Assembly: GCF_036186745.1 (NCBI RefSeq)
Contig: NZ_CP108086.1
Location: forward strand, 7,068,001 to 7,132,000
Source of the DNA: Microbispora hainanensis
GTDB lineage: Bacteria; Actinomycetota; Actinomycetes; Streptosporangiales; Streptosporangiaceae
DNA: 64,000 bases
Direction: 5' to 3'
Shown: in pieces, positions 25,995 to 34,163 of the stretch
How positions within the stretch are numbered: position 1 is the first letter of the stretch
How the letters are laid out: each line of letters begins with the position of its first letter
The notes under the pieces: generated by a model
The model's input: the letters and a program-made list of their open reading frames with translations, nothing else
Told to the model about the DNA's origin: nothing
The model's database searches: none
Position numbers and translations under genes: made by a program

Positions 25995-27503
25995 ATGAAA
26001 CCCATGCGCCTCGCCGTCGTGGCCGCCGCTCTCGCGACCGCGCTCGTCACCGTACTGACCGCCGCGCTCGCGATCATGGTCGCGGCGCCGCCCGGAGCCC
26101 AGGCCGCCGCAGGTGACGGGACGCCTGCCGACCCGAACATCCGCTTCGTCGGCCGCTGGGACGTCCGCGACGGCTCCGCCTACGTCCCGGGGTGGGCCGG
26201 TGCCTACCTGACCACCGGTTTCACCGGCACCACCGTCAAGCTGAAGCAGCGCAACGCCATCGACCTCTACTACAGCATCGACGGCCGCCCCGACGTCTAC
26301 CTGCAGAACGTGCGGGGCACGGTCGACCTCACCCCCACCCCGCTCCCGGCCGGCGACCACACCCTGCGCGTGTCCTACCGCGTGGTGGCGGGCTCCTACC
26401 ACGGCGACGCGGTGTTCCAGGGCCTGGTCCTCGACCCGGGCGCGCGCACCCTGCCCGCGCGTCCGGCCGGCGGCATGGTCGAGTTCGTCGGCGACTCCAT
26501 CACCGTCGGCACCACCACCTCGAAGAACGCCCTCACCGCGTACGGCTGGCTGGTCGGCGAGCAGCTCGGGCTCGACCACATGCAGGTCGCGGAGGGCGGC
26601 GCCTGCCTGGTCACCACCGCCGACGGATGCGTCGGCCTGGACCGGCGCTTCGTGAAGGTCAGCGCCGTCGACGGGGCCCCCGACCACGACTTCTCGCGCT
26701 ACCAGGCGGACGTCGTCGTGATCAACCTCGGCACCAACGACGTGGGGCACGGCGTGTCCACGGCCCAGTTCCAGGACTCCTACACCGGCCTGCTGCGCAC
26801 GATCCGCGGCAAGTACCCGAGGGCCGCGATCCTGGCCCTGCAGACCTTCCGCGGGCGGTTCGTCCCGCAGACCCAGGCCGCGGTGCGGACCGTCAACGAC
26901 GCCGGTGACCGCAACGTCTTCTTCGTTCCCACGGACGGGTGGGTGCCGCCCGACGGCCTGTCCGACAACGTCCACCCCAACGACGCCGGGCACCGCGCCA
27001 TCGCGGCCAGGCTGGCGCCGATCGTGGCCGACCACCTCCCGCCGCGCACGACCCCTACTCCGACCCTCACCCCCACCCCGACTTCCACACCCATCCCCAC
27101 GCCCACCCCCACGCCAAGCCCGAGCCCGACGCGGACACCGACCGCCTCCCCGTCCCCCAGCACCACACCGGGCGGCCCGGCCGCGGCGTGCGAGGTGCGC
27201 TACACCGTGACCAACCAGTGGCCCGGCGGATTCCAGGCCGACGTACAGGTCACCAACACCGGGTCCGGCACGGTGAGCCCGTGGGCGCTGCGCTGGACCT
27301 TCCCCGACGGCCAGCAGATCGGCCAGGGATGGAACGGCACGTTCACCCAGACCGGGCCGACCGTCACCGTCACCGGGCCGTCGTGGAGCCCGGCGCTCGC
27401 CCCCGGTGCGTCCGCGACCGTGGGCTTCACCGCGACCTGGAACGGCGCCAACCACGCGCCGGGCTCCTTCACCCTCAACGACGCCGGATGCCGGGCCGTA
27501 TAA
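25995..27503 (+). CDS. CE2-type acetyl(xylan) esterase with C-terminal CBM2, secreted
   Basis: This 502-residue secreted enzyme should remove acetyl groups from plant polysaccharides. The signal ends near GAQAA (about residue 37). A beta-sandwich domain (NIRFVGRWDVRDG to about residue 150) and an SGNH-hydrolase domain follow, with the nucleophile in EFVGDSITVG, the INLGTNDVG block and DNVHPNDAGH holding the Asp/His pair; this two-domain order is CE2. A Thr-Pro linker precedes the CBM2 (NQWPGGFQADVQVTN) at the C-terminus. The ATG at 25995 has GGAG 6 nt upstream; the frame is open further upstream but without a signal-like start. A CE2 core with a CBM2 appended at the C-terminus is not the commonest arrangement. 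Confidence 0.88.
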   Translation: MKPMRLAVVAAALATALVTVLTAALAIMVAAPPGAQAAAGDGTPADPNIRFVGRWDVRDGSAYVPGWAGAYLTTGFTGTTVKLKQRNAIDLYYSIDGRPDVYLQNVRGTVDLTPTPLPAGDHTLRVSYRVVAGSYHGDAVFQGLVLDPGARTLPARPAGGMVEFVGDSITVGTTTSKNALTAYGWLVGEQLGLDHMQVAEGGACLVTTADGCVGLDRRFVKVSAVDGAPDHDFSRYQADVVVINLGTNDVGHGVSTAQFQDSYTGLLRTIRGKYPRAAILALQTFRGRFVPQTQAAVRTVNDAGDRNVFFVPTDGWVPPDGLSDNVHPNDAGHRAIAARLAPIVADHLPPRTTPTPTLTPTPTSTPIPTPTPTPSPSPTRTPTASPSPSTTPGGPAAACEVRYTVTNQWPGGFQADVQVTNTGSGTVSPWALRWTFPDGQQIGQGWNGTFTQTGPTVTVTGPSWSPALAPGASATVGFTATWNGANHAPGSFTLNDAGCRAV

Positions 27504-27663
27504 GCCCGGGACGCCGGGCCGTACAAGCCCGGCAGCGCCGGATGCCGGGCCATATGAGCCCGGCGACGCCGGCCGCCGCACCCGCCCGGGGGCGCGGCGG
27601 CCGGTGCGACCGGACGGACCGCCGTCACACGGTCCGGCAGACCCCGACCCGGAGAAAGCGAGA

Positions 27664-28893
27664 ATGCCGATGAGCACGTTGAGGCGACGAGCCGCCGCCC
27701 TGGTCACCTCGGCCGCGGCCGTGCTGACGGGAGCGCTCACATGGGTGGCGGGCGCGGCGCCCGCCGACGCCGCCACCGGATGCGCCGTCACCTACCGGAT
27801 CACCAACCAGTGGCCCGGCGGATTCGGCGCGGACGTCACGGTGACCAACCTTGGCGACACGATCAACGGCTGGACCCTCGGCTGGTCGTTCACCGCGGGC
27901 CAGCGGATCACCCAGGCGTGGAACGCGGCGGTCACCCAGACCGGGTCCGCCGTCACCGCCGTGAACGTGGACTACAACCCCACCATCGCGAGCAACGCGT
28001 CGGTGAGCTTCGGGTTCAACGGCTCGTGGAGCTCCGCCAACCCCGCACCGGCGAGCTTCACGCTCAACGGGGTCACCTGCACGGGCGGCGTCACCGGCTC
28101 CCCCAGCCCCAGCCCCAGCGCCTCGCCGACCCGCTCCCCCAGCCCCAGCCCGACACCGAGCCCCACTCCGGCCCAGGGGCGGATCACCGTATGGCTGGCC
28201 GGCGACTCCACCGTCGCCAACAGCTCCGGCGCCCCCATCGTCGGCTGGGGCCGGGAGCTCGGTCAGTACCTGACCACGAACGCCACCGTCGTCAACAACG
28301 CCGTCGGCGGCCGCAGCGTCCAGACCTGGCTGTACGAGTCGGCCGTCACCAACAGCATGAACTCCAGCGGCGAGTGCGCGCTCAGCTCGACCGCCTACGC
28401 CTCCCGGTGGCAGTCGATGCTCGACGCCTCGACCGGGATGAAGGCGGGCGACTATCTGTTCATCCAGTTCGGCATCAACGACGGCGACCCGTCCTGTCCC
28501 CGCCACGTCGGCGCCGCCCGCTATCGCGAGCTGCTCACCACCATGGTCCGCGCCGCACAGCAGCGCGGCGCGAACCCGGTGCTCGTGACCCCGGTGGCCG
28601 CCCTGACCTGCAGCGGGAGCACCGCCACTCCCAACCGCGGCTTCGTCACCGACACCTTCACCGTCGGCTCCGCCACCGGCGCCCCGGTGATCGACCTCCA
28701 TAAGTTGAGCTACACGCTCTACAACAGCCTCCACTTCTGCCCGTTCAACGGCGACTACACCTCGGGCCCGGTCGGCGCCTTCTTCGCCAACGACCACACC
28801 CACTTCGAGGCCGCGGGCGCCCGTCAGATCGCCGGCCTCGTCGCCGGTGCCGTACGGGACCAGGGGCTCGGCCTGGCGGCCTACCTCCAGTAG
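27664..28893 (+). CDS. CBM2-CE12 rhamnogalacturonan acetylesterase, secreted
   Basis: This 409-residue secreted enzyme should deacetylate the rhamnogalacturonan I backbone of pectin. A signal peptide ends near AAPADA (about residue 35), followed by CBM2 (NQWPGGFGADVTVTN), a short Ser-Pro linker and the SGNH domain of family CE12. The blocks are WLAGDSTVANSS (nucleophile Ser), NAVGGRS, FGINDGD and FFANDHTHFEAAGA with the catalytic Asp and His. ATG at 27664 has GGAGAAAG about 9 nt upstream. It lies 160 bp after the CE2 gene; a joint transcript is possible. Confidence 0.92.
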   Translation: MPMSTLRRRAAALVTSAAAVLTGALTWVAGAAPADAATGCAVTYRITNQWPGGFGADVTVTNLGDTINGWTLGWSFTAGQRITQAWNAAVTQTGSAVTAVNVDYNPTIASNASVSFGFNGSWSSANPAPASFTLNGVTCTGGVTGSPSPSPSASPTRSPSPSPTPSPTPAQGRITVWLAGDSTVANSSGAPIVGWGRELGQYLTTNATVVNNAVGGRSVQTWLYESAVTNSMNSSGECALSSTAYASRWQSMLDASTGMKAGDYLFIQFGINDGDPSCPRHVGAARYRELLTTMVRAAQQRGANPVLVTPVAALTCSGSTATPNRGFVTDTFTVGSATGAPVIDLHKLSYTLYNSLHFCPFNGDYTSGPVGAFFANDHTHFEAAGARQIAGLVAGAVRDQGLGLAAYLQ

Positions 28894-28915
28894 GCCGCCC
28901 GCGGGTCACGACTCG

Positions 28916-29044
28916 GTGCGGGTCCACTGCTGGTCGGTGCCGCTGCCGCAGGTGTACTGGATGACGGTCGCCCCGTCGGCGGTGGAGCCACTGGCGACGT
29001 CGAGGCGCTCGCCGCTGTTCTGGCTCACCAGCCGAGCAGCAGTG
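28916..29044 (-). pseudogene. Ricin-type lectin (CBM13) C-terminal fragment
   Basis: The minus-strand frame reads RLVSQNSGERLDVASGST, then TVIQYTCGSGTDQQW and stops at 28916. This is one beta-trefoil repeat with the QxW motif, typical of the end of CBM13 modules on actinobacterial glycosidases. No signal peptide or catalytic domain is joined to it. It is an orphan tail, convergent with the CE12 gene 22 bp away. No gene is seen between 29045 and 29375. Confidence 0.6.
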
Positions 29045-29270
29045 GCGGCGGGTGCCGGCCGCCGCAGACGTCTTCAGCCGGTGACCCACGGCCGCGGATC
29101 GCCATCTCGACCACCGTGTGGCGGGCGGTCATGGGCACGCTGGCATCGACCGGCAGGAGGATCGGCACGGCACTCGGGTTCGTCCCCGGCGACGACCCCC
29201 GGTATGCCGGCCGGTGAGGCCGCCACGCTGCGTCGCTACGTCAGGGCCGCTATGTGAGGCATGCCGTTAC

Positions 29271-29347
29271 GTGACCGAGCCAGGGTGGTCACATTTCGTC
29301 ACCGATGTACGCTTTGACGACCTCTCAGGGCGACAGAATGTGATCAC
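29271..29347. promoter_or_regulatory. Inverted repeats upstream of the HxlR gene
   Basis: GTGACC (29271-29276) and GGTCAC (29287-29292) form a dyad with a 10-bp spacer, and GTGATCAC (29340-29347) is a perfect palindrome 29 bp before the HxlR start. HxlR-type winged-helix dimers often repress their own promoter from such sites; this is inference. Confidence 0.45.
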
Positions 29348-29375
29348 CTCGGGTGACGGAGGAGGCGGGAGCCCT

Positions 29376-29798
29376 ATGTCCCACCAGGCCGAGGCGGACA
29401 GGGTGCTGCGCTCGCTGGGCAGATCCTGCCTGGAGCACGACCCGGACGTCCTGCGATCCGTGCTGGACCGGATCGGCGACAAGTGGAGCCTGATCCTCAT
29501 CGGGCTGCTCGGCAACGGGCCGATGCGCTTCACCGAGCTGCTGCGTACGGCCCCCGGCATCTCCCGCCGCATGCTGACGCTGACGTTGCGCGGCCTGGAG
29601 CGTGACGGCCTGGTCAAGCGCGTGATCTACGCGGAGGTCCCGCCCCGGGTCGAGTATGAGGTCACCCCGTTCGGACGCACCCTGTCCGAGCCCGTCCTGG
29701 CGCTCACCCGGTGGGCGGCCGACAACCAGGACACGATCCGCGCCAACCGCCACGCCTTCGACACGGCGGCCGGCGCCGACCCCGACGATCTCGGCTGA
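29376..29798 (+). CDS. HxlR-family winged-helix transcriptional regulator
   Basis: This 140-residue regulator has the HxlR signature: an N-terminal Cys (GRSCLE), the helical LDRIGDKWSLILIGLL block, RFTELLRTAPGISRRMLTLT as the recognition helix and a wing ending VEYEVTPFGR. The ATG at 29376 has GGAGGAGGCGGGAG upstream. HxlR proteins respond to aldehydes, redox or other small molecules. It precedes the LLM oxidoreductase and F420-reductase-like genes on the same strand, which are the likely targets. Confidence 0.9.
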   Translation: MSHQAEADRVLRSLGRSCLEHDPDVLRSVLDRIGDKWSLILIGLLGNGPMRFTELLRTAPGISRRMLTLTLRGLERDGLVKRVIYAEVPPRVEYEVTPFGRTLSEPVLALTRWAADNQDTIRANRHAFDTAAGADPDDLG

Positions 29799-29970
29799 GC
29801 CCCCGGCCGGTTCCCTTCATGTGACCAGGGTTCGATTGAAGTTACCGATCATCGGCGTGTAACCAGGTATCCGCACGTCATCGAGGCCGGCGGGGAGCGC
29901 TGCTCCATGCCGCCGGCACACGTACGGGGAGATGATCGGTATGTCTGGCATGCCGGGACGGGGAGACACC

Positions 29971-31035
29971 ATGACCGCCGGCGAAATCGGCCACCCACGC
30001 TTCGAGCTGGGACTCAACTCGTTCGGGGAGGTGGCGACGGACGGCGGGCGCGTGCTCGACGACGCCGAGACCGTACGCCTGCTCGTGGAGGAGGCCCGGC
30101 TCGCCGAGTCGGTGGGGCTCGACGTCTTCAGCGTCGGGGAACACTACCGGGACGGGCACAACGACTCCGCGACCCCGGTGCTCCTCGCCGCGATGGCCAC
30201 CGCCACCCGGCACATCGGGCTCGGCACGTCCGTGACGGTGCTGAGCACGAACGACCCGGTGCGGCTCTACCAGGAGTTCTCCACCCTCGACGCGGTGTCG
30301 GACGGCCGGGCCCGGATCGTGCTGGGCCGCGCCTCCGTGACCGAGTCGTTCTCGCTGTTCGGCTACGACCTGGCCGACTACGAGCGGCTCTTCGAGGAGA
30401 AGCTCGATCTCTTCCTGCGGCTCGAACGCGAGGAGCGGGTGACCTGGTCGGGCACGGTGCGGGCGCCGCTCACCGGGCAGCTCCTGCATCCCCGGATGCG
30501 GCCGGGAGGCATCCCCACCTGGATCGGCGTGGGGGGCAGCCCCGACTCCGTGGTGCGCGCCGCCCGGCACGGCCTGCCGCTCATGATGGCCATCATCGGC
30601 GGACGGCCGCAGCGGTTCGCGAGGAACGTCGAGCTCTACCTCACGGCGCTCGGCCGCTTCGGACACCCCGAGCTGCCGATCGGCCAGCACTCGCTCGGCC
30701 TCGTCGCGGACACCGACGAGGAGGCCGTCGAGACCTGGTGGCGCTACTGGCGGCCGGTGGTCGAGGACTTCGCGGCCGAGCGCGGCTTCTACGCGCCCGA
30801 CCGGGAGCGGTACGAGGCCGAGATCGAGCACGGCGCGCTCTTCGTCGGATCGCCCGAGACGGTCGCCCGCAAGATCGTCAGGATGGCCCGCGACCTGCGC
30901 CTGAGCCGTTTCGACCTCAAATACGACATCATGCACCTTCCTCGCGACGCCCGCGCCCGCACGATCGAGCTGCTCGGCCGCGAGGTCGCCCCGCGCGTAC
31001 GCGAACTGCTCGCCGCGGACGCGGTGCACGCGTGA
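29971..31035 (+). CDS. LLM-class flavin/F420-dependent oxidoreductase
   Basis: This protein has 354 residues from the ATG at 29971 and is of the bacterial luciferase-like (LLM) fold. The N-terminal strand GLNSFGE and LAESVGLDVFSVGEHYRDGH open the TIM barrel, GTSVTVLSTNDPVRLYQEF and VSDGRARIVLGRAS are family-typical, and TWIGVGGSPDSVVRAARHG lies near the cofactor phosphate site. Four ATG codons occur between 29932 and 29971; the last has GGGGAG at ideal spacing. It may use FMN or F420; the next gene encodes an F420:NADP reductase-like protein, which favours a reduced deazaflavin or flavin supply. Confidence 0.88.
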   Translation: MTAGEIGHPRFELGLNSFGEVATDGGRVLDDAETVRLLVEEARLAESVGLDVFSVGEHYRDGHNDSATPVLLAAMATATRHIGLGTSVTVLSTNDPVRLYQEFSTLDAVSDGRARIVLGRASVTESFSLFGYDLADYERLFEEKLDLFLRLEREERVTWSGTVRAPLTGQLLHPRMRPGGIPTWIGVGGSPDSVVRAARHGLPLMMAIIGGRPQRFARNVELYLTALGRFGHPELPIGQHSLGLVADTDEEAVETWWRYWRPVVEDFAAERGFYAPDRERYEAEIEHGALFVGSPETVARKIVRMARDLRLSRFDLKYDIMHLPRDARARTIELLGREVAPRVRELLAADAVHA

Positions 31036-31058
31036 GCCGCCGGCGATCCGGAGCGACC

Positions 31059-31775
31059 ATGAAACCCGGCGACGTCCGCACCATCGGCATCCTCGGCGCC
31101 GGCAAGGTCGGCACCGTGCTGGCCCGCCTCGCCGTCGCGGCAGGCTACCGCGTCCTGATCGCGGGCTCCGGGGAGGCCGCACGGATCTCCCTCGTCGTCG
31201 AGGTCGTCACGCCCGGGGCGGTCGCGGTGACCGCGGCGGAGGCGGCGTCAGAGGCGGACGTCGTGGTGCTGGCCCTGCCGCTCGGCAAGCACCGCGACGT
31301 CCCCGCCGAGGCGCTGCGGGGCAGGCTCGTGCTCGACGCGATGAACCACTGGCCGGAGGTGGACGGGGTGCGGGACGACCTCACCGACCCCCGCACGTCC
31401 TCCAGCGAGATCGTTCAGGCGTTCCTGTCGCGTTCCCGGGTCGTCAAGGCCTTCAACCACATGGGCTACCACGACCTGGAGGAAGGCGCCCGTCCCACCG
31501 GCGCTCCCGGCCGCCGCGCGATCGCCATCGCGGGCGACGACCCGGACGACGTCGAGGTGGCCGCCTCGATCGTGGACGCGCTCGGTTTCGACCCGGTGGC
31601 CGCCGGCCCGCTCGCCGAGGGCGTACGGATGGAGCCGGGAACGGAGCCGTTCGGCGCGAACGTGGGCGCGGCCGAGCTGCGCGCGATGCTCGGCCGTTTC
31701 CCCGATTCGCAACGCGGCCGCGAGGTGCTACGCGCACGCGGCGGGCTGATGTCGTCGCCCCGCCCCTCACGCTGA
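31059..31775 (+). CDS. NADPH-dependent F420 reductase-like protein
   Basis: This 238-residue Rossmann protein contains TIGILGAGKVGTVLARLA, the dinucleotide-binding loop, followed by ADVVVLALPLGKHRD, DAMNHWPEV and KAFNHMGYHDLEEGA, the pattern of F420-NADP reductase-like proteins (NADPH-dependent F420 reductase family). It could recycle a reduced cofactor for the LLM enzyme encoded 24 bp upstream. The ATG at 31059 has GGAG at 6 nt; a GTG at 31032 is an alternative. The substrate assignment is by family only. Confidence 0.85.
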   Translation: MKPGDVRTIGILGAGKVGTVLARLAVAAGYRVLIAGSGEAARISLVVEVVTPGAVAVTAAEAASEADVVVLALPLGKHRDVPAEALRGRLVLDAMNHWPEVDGVRDDLTDPRTSSSEIVQAFLSRSRVVKAFNHMGYHDLEEGARPTGAPGRRAIAIAGDDPDDVEVAASIVDALGFDPVAAGPLAEGVRMEPGTEPFGANVGAAELRAMLGRFPDSQRGREVLRARGGLMSSPRPSR

Positions 31776-31912
31776 TCGGTCGCTGACCAGCGTGATCCCG
31801 CGTCCACGACGCCGGCCGTACAGGAAACGGGAACGACCTCGAGCGCAGGCTTGATCTGCTCGACAGGTAGCGAGCATCCGCACGAGCCGGGCCCGGCCGA
31901 CCGCGCCTGTAA

Positions 31913-31946
31913 GTGCCGCCTCCGGCAGCCCTTCCGGAGGCGGCAC
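31913..31946. terminator. Terminator hairpin whose right arm is tandemly amplified
   Basis: A perfect 13-bp stem (31913-31925 with 31934-31946) and an 8-nt loop lie after the F420-reductase gene and before the convergent GH11 gene. The right arm is the first unit of the adjacent tandem repeat. Confidence 0.75.
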
Positions 31947-32010
31947 GGGCGGAGGCGGCACGGGCGGAGGCGGCACGGGCGGAGGCGGCACGGGCGGAGG
32001 CGGCATGGCC
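31936..32010. repeat. 15-bp tandem repeat GGAGGCGGCACGGGC, five copies
   Basis: Four exact copies and one variant copy of the 15-mer run without gaps. The unit equals the right arm of the overlapping terminator hairpin. Repetitive Pro/Val or Arg/Ala frames through it are not genes. Confidence 0.9.
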
Positions 32011-32013
32011 GCG

Positions 32014-32100
32014 TCAGGCGACGGCGGTCCCCTCAAGCTCGACCATCAGGCCGGGGATCGCCGGCCGGGTCACCCCCGCCGGCAGACGCGGTTCCGTACG
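32014..32100 (-). pseudogene. Possible Rid-family C-terminal fragment
   Basis: The minus-strand frame reads RTEPRLPAGVTRPAIPGLM and ends with VELEGTAVA and a stop at 32014. The strand-forming end resembles Rid/YjgF proteins (P-x-L-x-VE-x-EA/GTA). Only about 28 residues are visible and no upstream part follows, so this is a weak call. Confidence 0.35.
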
Positions 32101-32204
32101 GCACGGGCGGTTCCGTCCGCCGGGGTGGTTTCCGCCAGAGGCCGGACGTGCGGACGGGAGCGGGGCCCGAGGGCGCCCGCTCCCGCCACGCTGTGTGGTG
32201 CTGG

Positions 32205-33296
32205 TCAGCCGGTGGTGCAGGCCGAGCCGTTGAGGCTGAAGGCCGAGGGGTTCGGGTTGTTGCCCGAGTGGGTGCCCTGGAACCCGAACGACGTGCTGGC
32301 GCCGGGGGCCAGCGAGCCGTTGTAGGACATGTTGCGCGCGGTCACCGACGAGCCGCTCTGGCTCACGGTGGCGTTCCAGGAGTTGGTGATCTGCTGGCCG
32401 CCGGAGAACGACCAGGCCAGCGTCCAGCCGTTGATCGTGCCGCTGCCGGTGTTGGTGATGTTCACTTCGGCGGTGAAGCCGTTGTTCCACTCGTTCTTGG
32501 TGTAGGACACACGGCACGGGCCGGTGTTGCCTCCCGGCGAGGACGGCGAGACCGTGGGCGAGGGGCGGGGCGAGGGCGAGGGCGAGGGCGAGGGCGACGG
32601 ATCGGTCGTGCCGCCGATGGTGATGTTGGAGTTGCCGCTGCTCTGGTAGCCCTCGGTGGCGAGGATCTGGTAGTCGTGGCTGCCGAGCGACATGCCGGCG
32701 CGGGCCCAGGCGTCGAAGTGGTTGCCGATGGTGATGGTGCCGCCGGTCCGCTTCTGCTGCCGGACGCTCCAGTACTGGTTGAACGTCCGGGTGCCCTCGA
32801 TGGACGGCGCGTTGTAACGCGTCGTCTGGTAGATGTCGTACGTGCCGCCGTCGGAGGTGACGGTGCCCTTGTACGTCCCAGTGGGCCGGTAGGTGCCCCA
32901 GTTGTCGACGATGTAGTACTCCACCAGCGGGTTCCTCGTCCACCCGTACAGCGCCAGGTAGGCGTTGCCCGACGGGTTGAAGCTGCCCGAGTAGGTCACC
33001 GTACGGCGCCCGCCGGGGTTCCAGCCCTTGCCGGCGACGAAGTTGCCGGTGTTGCGCCAGGAGGTGCTGTAGTTTCCGCCGGAGCCCAGCTCCATGGAGA
33101 CCGTGCCCTGGCTGTCGGTCCAGAACGAATAGAAGTATCCGTTGTTGGTGCCGGTCTGGTTCGTCGTCACGGCCGCGTTGGCGACACCGGGCAGCAACGC
33201 CACGGCAGCGGCCAGCGCCACGGCGCAGACACGGCCGATGAACAGCCGTACGCCGCCGGACCCGCGGCTTCTCATCCGGACGGGAAGGTGATTCAT
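32205..33296 (-). CDS. GH11 endo-1,4-beta-xylanase with C-terminal CBM2, secreted
   Basis: This 363-residue secreted xylanase has a signal peptide ending near residue 41 (PGVANA) and a jelly-roll GH11 domain at about 42-230. The nucleophile is Glu126 in NPLVEYYIVD and the acid/base Glu215 in YQILATEGYQSSG; the thumb loop region PSIEGTRTFNQYWSVR is present. A short Ser-Pro linker leads to CBM2 (NEWNNGFTAEVNITN), which here carries Asn-Asn in place of the usual WPGG. The ATG at 33296 has GGAGGA at good spacing. Two tandem CGAAA-n-TnTCG boxes about 180-210 bp upstream point to xylan-responsive control. Confidence 0.95.
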   Translation of the reverse strand: MNHLPVRMRSRGSGGVRLFIGRVCAVALAAAVALLPGVANAAVTTNQTGTNNGYFYSFWTDSQGTVSMELGSGGNYSTSWRNTGNFVAGKGWNPGGRRTVTYSGSFNPSGNAYLALYGWTRNPLVEYYIVDNWGTYRPTGTYKGTVTSDGGTYDIYQTTRYNAPSIEGTRTFNQYWSVRQQKRTGGTITIGNHFDAWARAGMSLGSHDYQILATEGYQSSGNSNITIGGTTDPSPSPSPSPSPRPSPTVSPSSPGGNTGPCRVSYTKNEWNNGFTAEVNITNTGSGTINGWTLAWSFSGGQQITNSWNATVSQSGSSVTARNMSYNGSLAPGASTSFGFQGTHSGNNPNPSAFSLNGSACTTG

Positions 33297-34163
33297 GTAC
33301 GCGCCTCCTCCTCAACGGGCCGACGGCGGCCGGAGCGACGTGGTGCCGACGGCCGGGGTGGCGGCCCCCGCAGCGCCGCGGCGGAGGTTGGCCGGTCGTC
33401 ACACGGCCGCCGATCTGAGGACCCTGTCGCGGTCCGCGATCCGGATCGACAGCGGTCGAGACCCTTCGTAGCGGGCGAAATTATCGGACAGACGGCGAAA
33501 GTGTCGGCTCGAACCTGCGGGGCTGTCAACGACGCGGGTAAAGCCGCTTTCACCCCGCAGGTCGTCTCGACAGATCGGCCCTGGTTACCGGCGACATACG
33601 ACGGAACGGACGCTGGCGAAGGCGATGAAAGTTACGTGAAATCCTCCGGGCGAATCAGGGTCACCCCAGGCGGGACGGCGGCGATCTCACGTCCTGAGCT
33701 CCGAGATCTTACGGCAGGATGCCCAGAAAGCTATCGCGATATGAGCGAAATTTTCACGCTCACTCATCCCGAGCGTCGCCGGTGAAGCCTCCCGGCATGC
33801 GCCCGCTCGGCCGACGAGGAGCCTCCGGCGGCGGGCGGCCGGGGAAATCCCCTGGCCAGGCCGGTTTTCGCGGAGGCTCGCCGACGTGATCGTACGGCTC
33901 GATTCCGGCGTACGCAATCCTTTGCCTCCACCTTTGCGGTGGTCCCGATACCCCCGCTGTCCGCGTCGGGAAATCGTGTGCAGAAAGAAAGCCGCATGGC
34001 GGACAGTCTTGACGGCCGGACAAGTTCATCGTACGTTTCCGGCTCGGAAAACCTTTGCGCACAGTTGCTCAGCCCGGGTTGTGCGCCCCGCGTCATCCTC
34101 GTCGCCCGCCGACGCCCCCGCGGTCCACTCCGCGGACACCCCCACACTCCCCAGGAGAGACGC
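33297..34163. promoter_or_regulatory. Divergent control region between GH11 and the lectin-bearing hydrolase
   Basis: No gene is supported in 867 bp. Dyads resembling the CGAAACTTTCG xylanase box are CGAAATTATCG (33476-33486), CGAAAGTGTCG (33496-33506, two helical turns on) and a larger GAGCG-AAATTTTCA-CGCTC dyad (33743-33761) with GAAATTTTC at its core. GATGAAAGTTAC (33624-33635) recurs exactly at 42486-42497 before the GH5 remnant. Base composition is less GC-rich than in the flanking genes. Confidence 0.55.
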
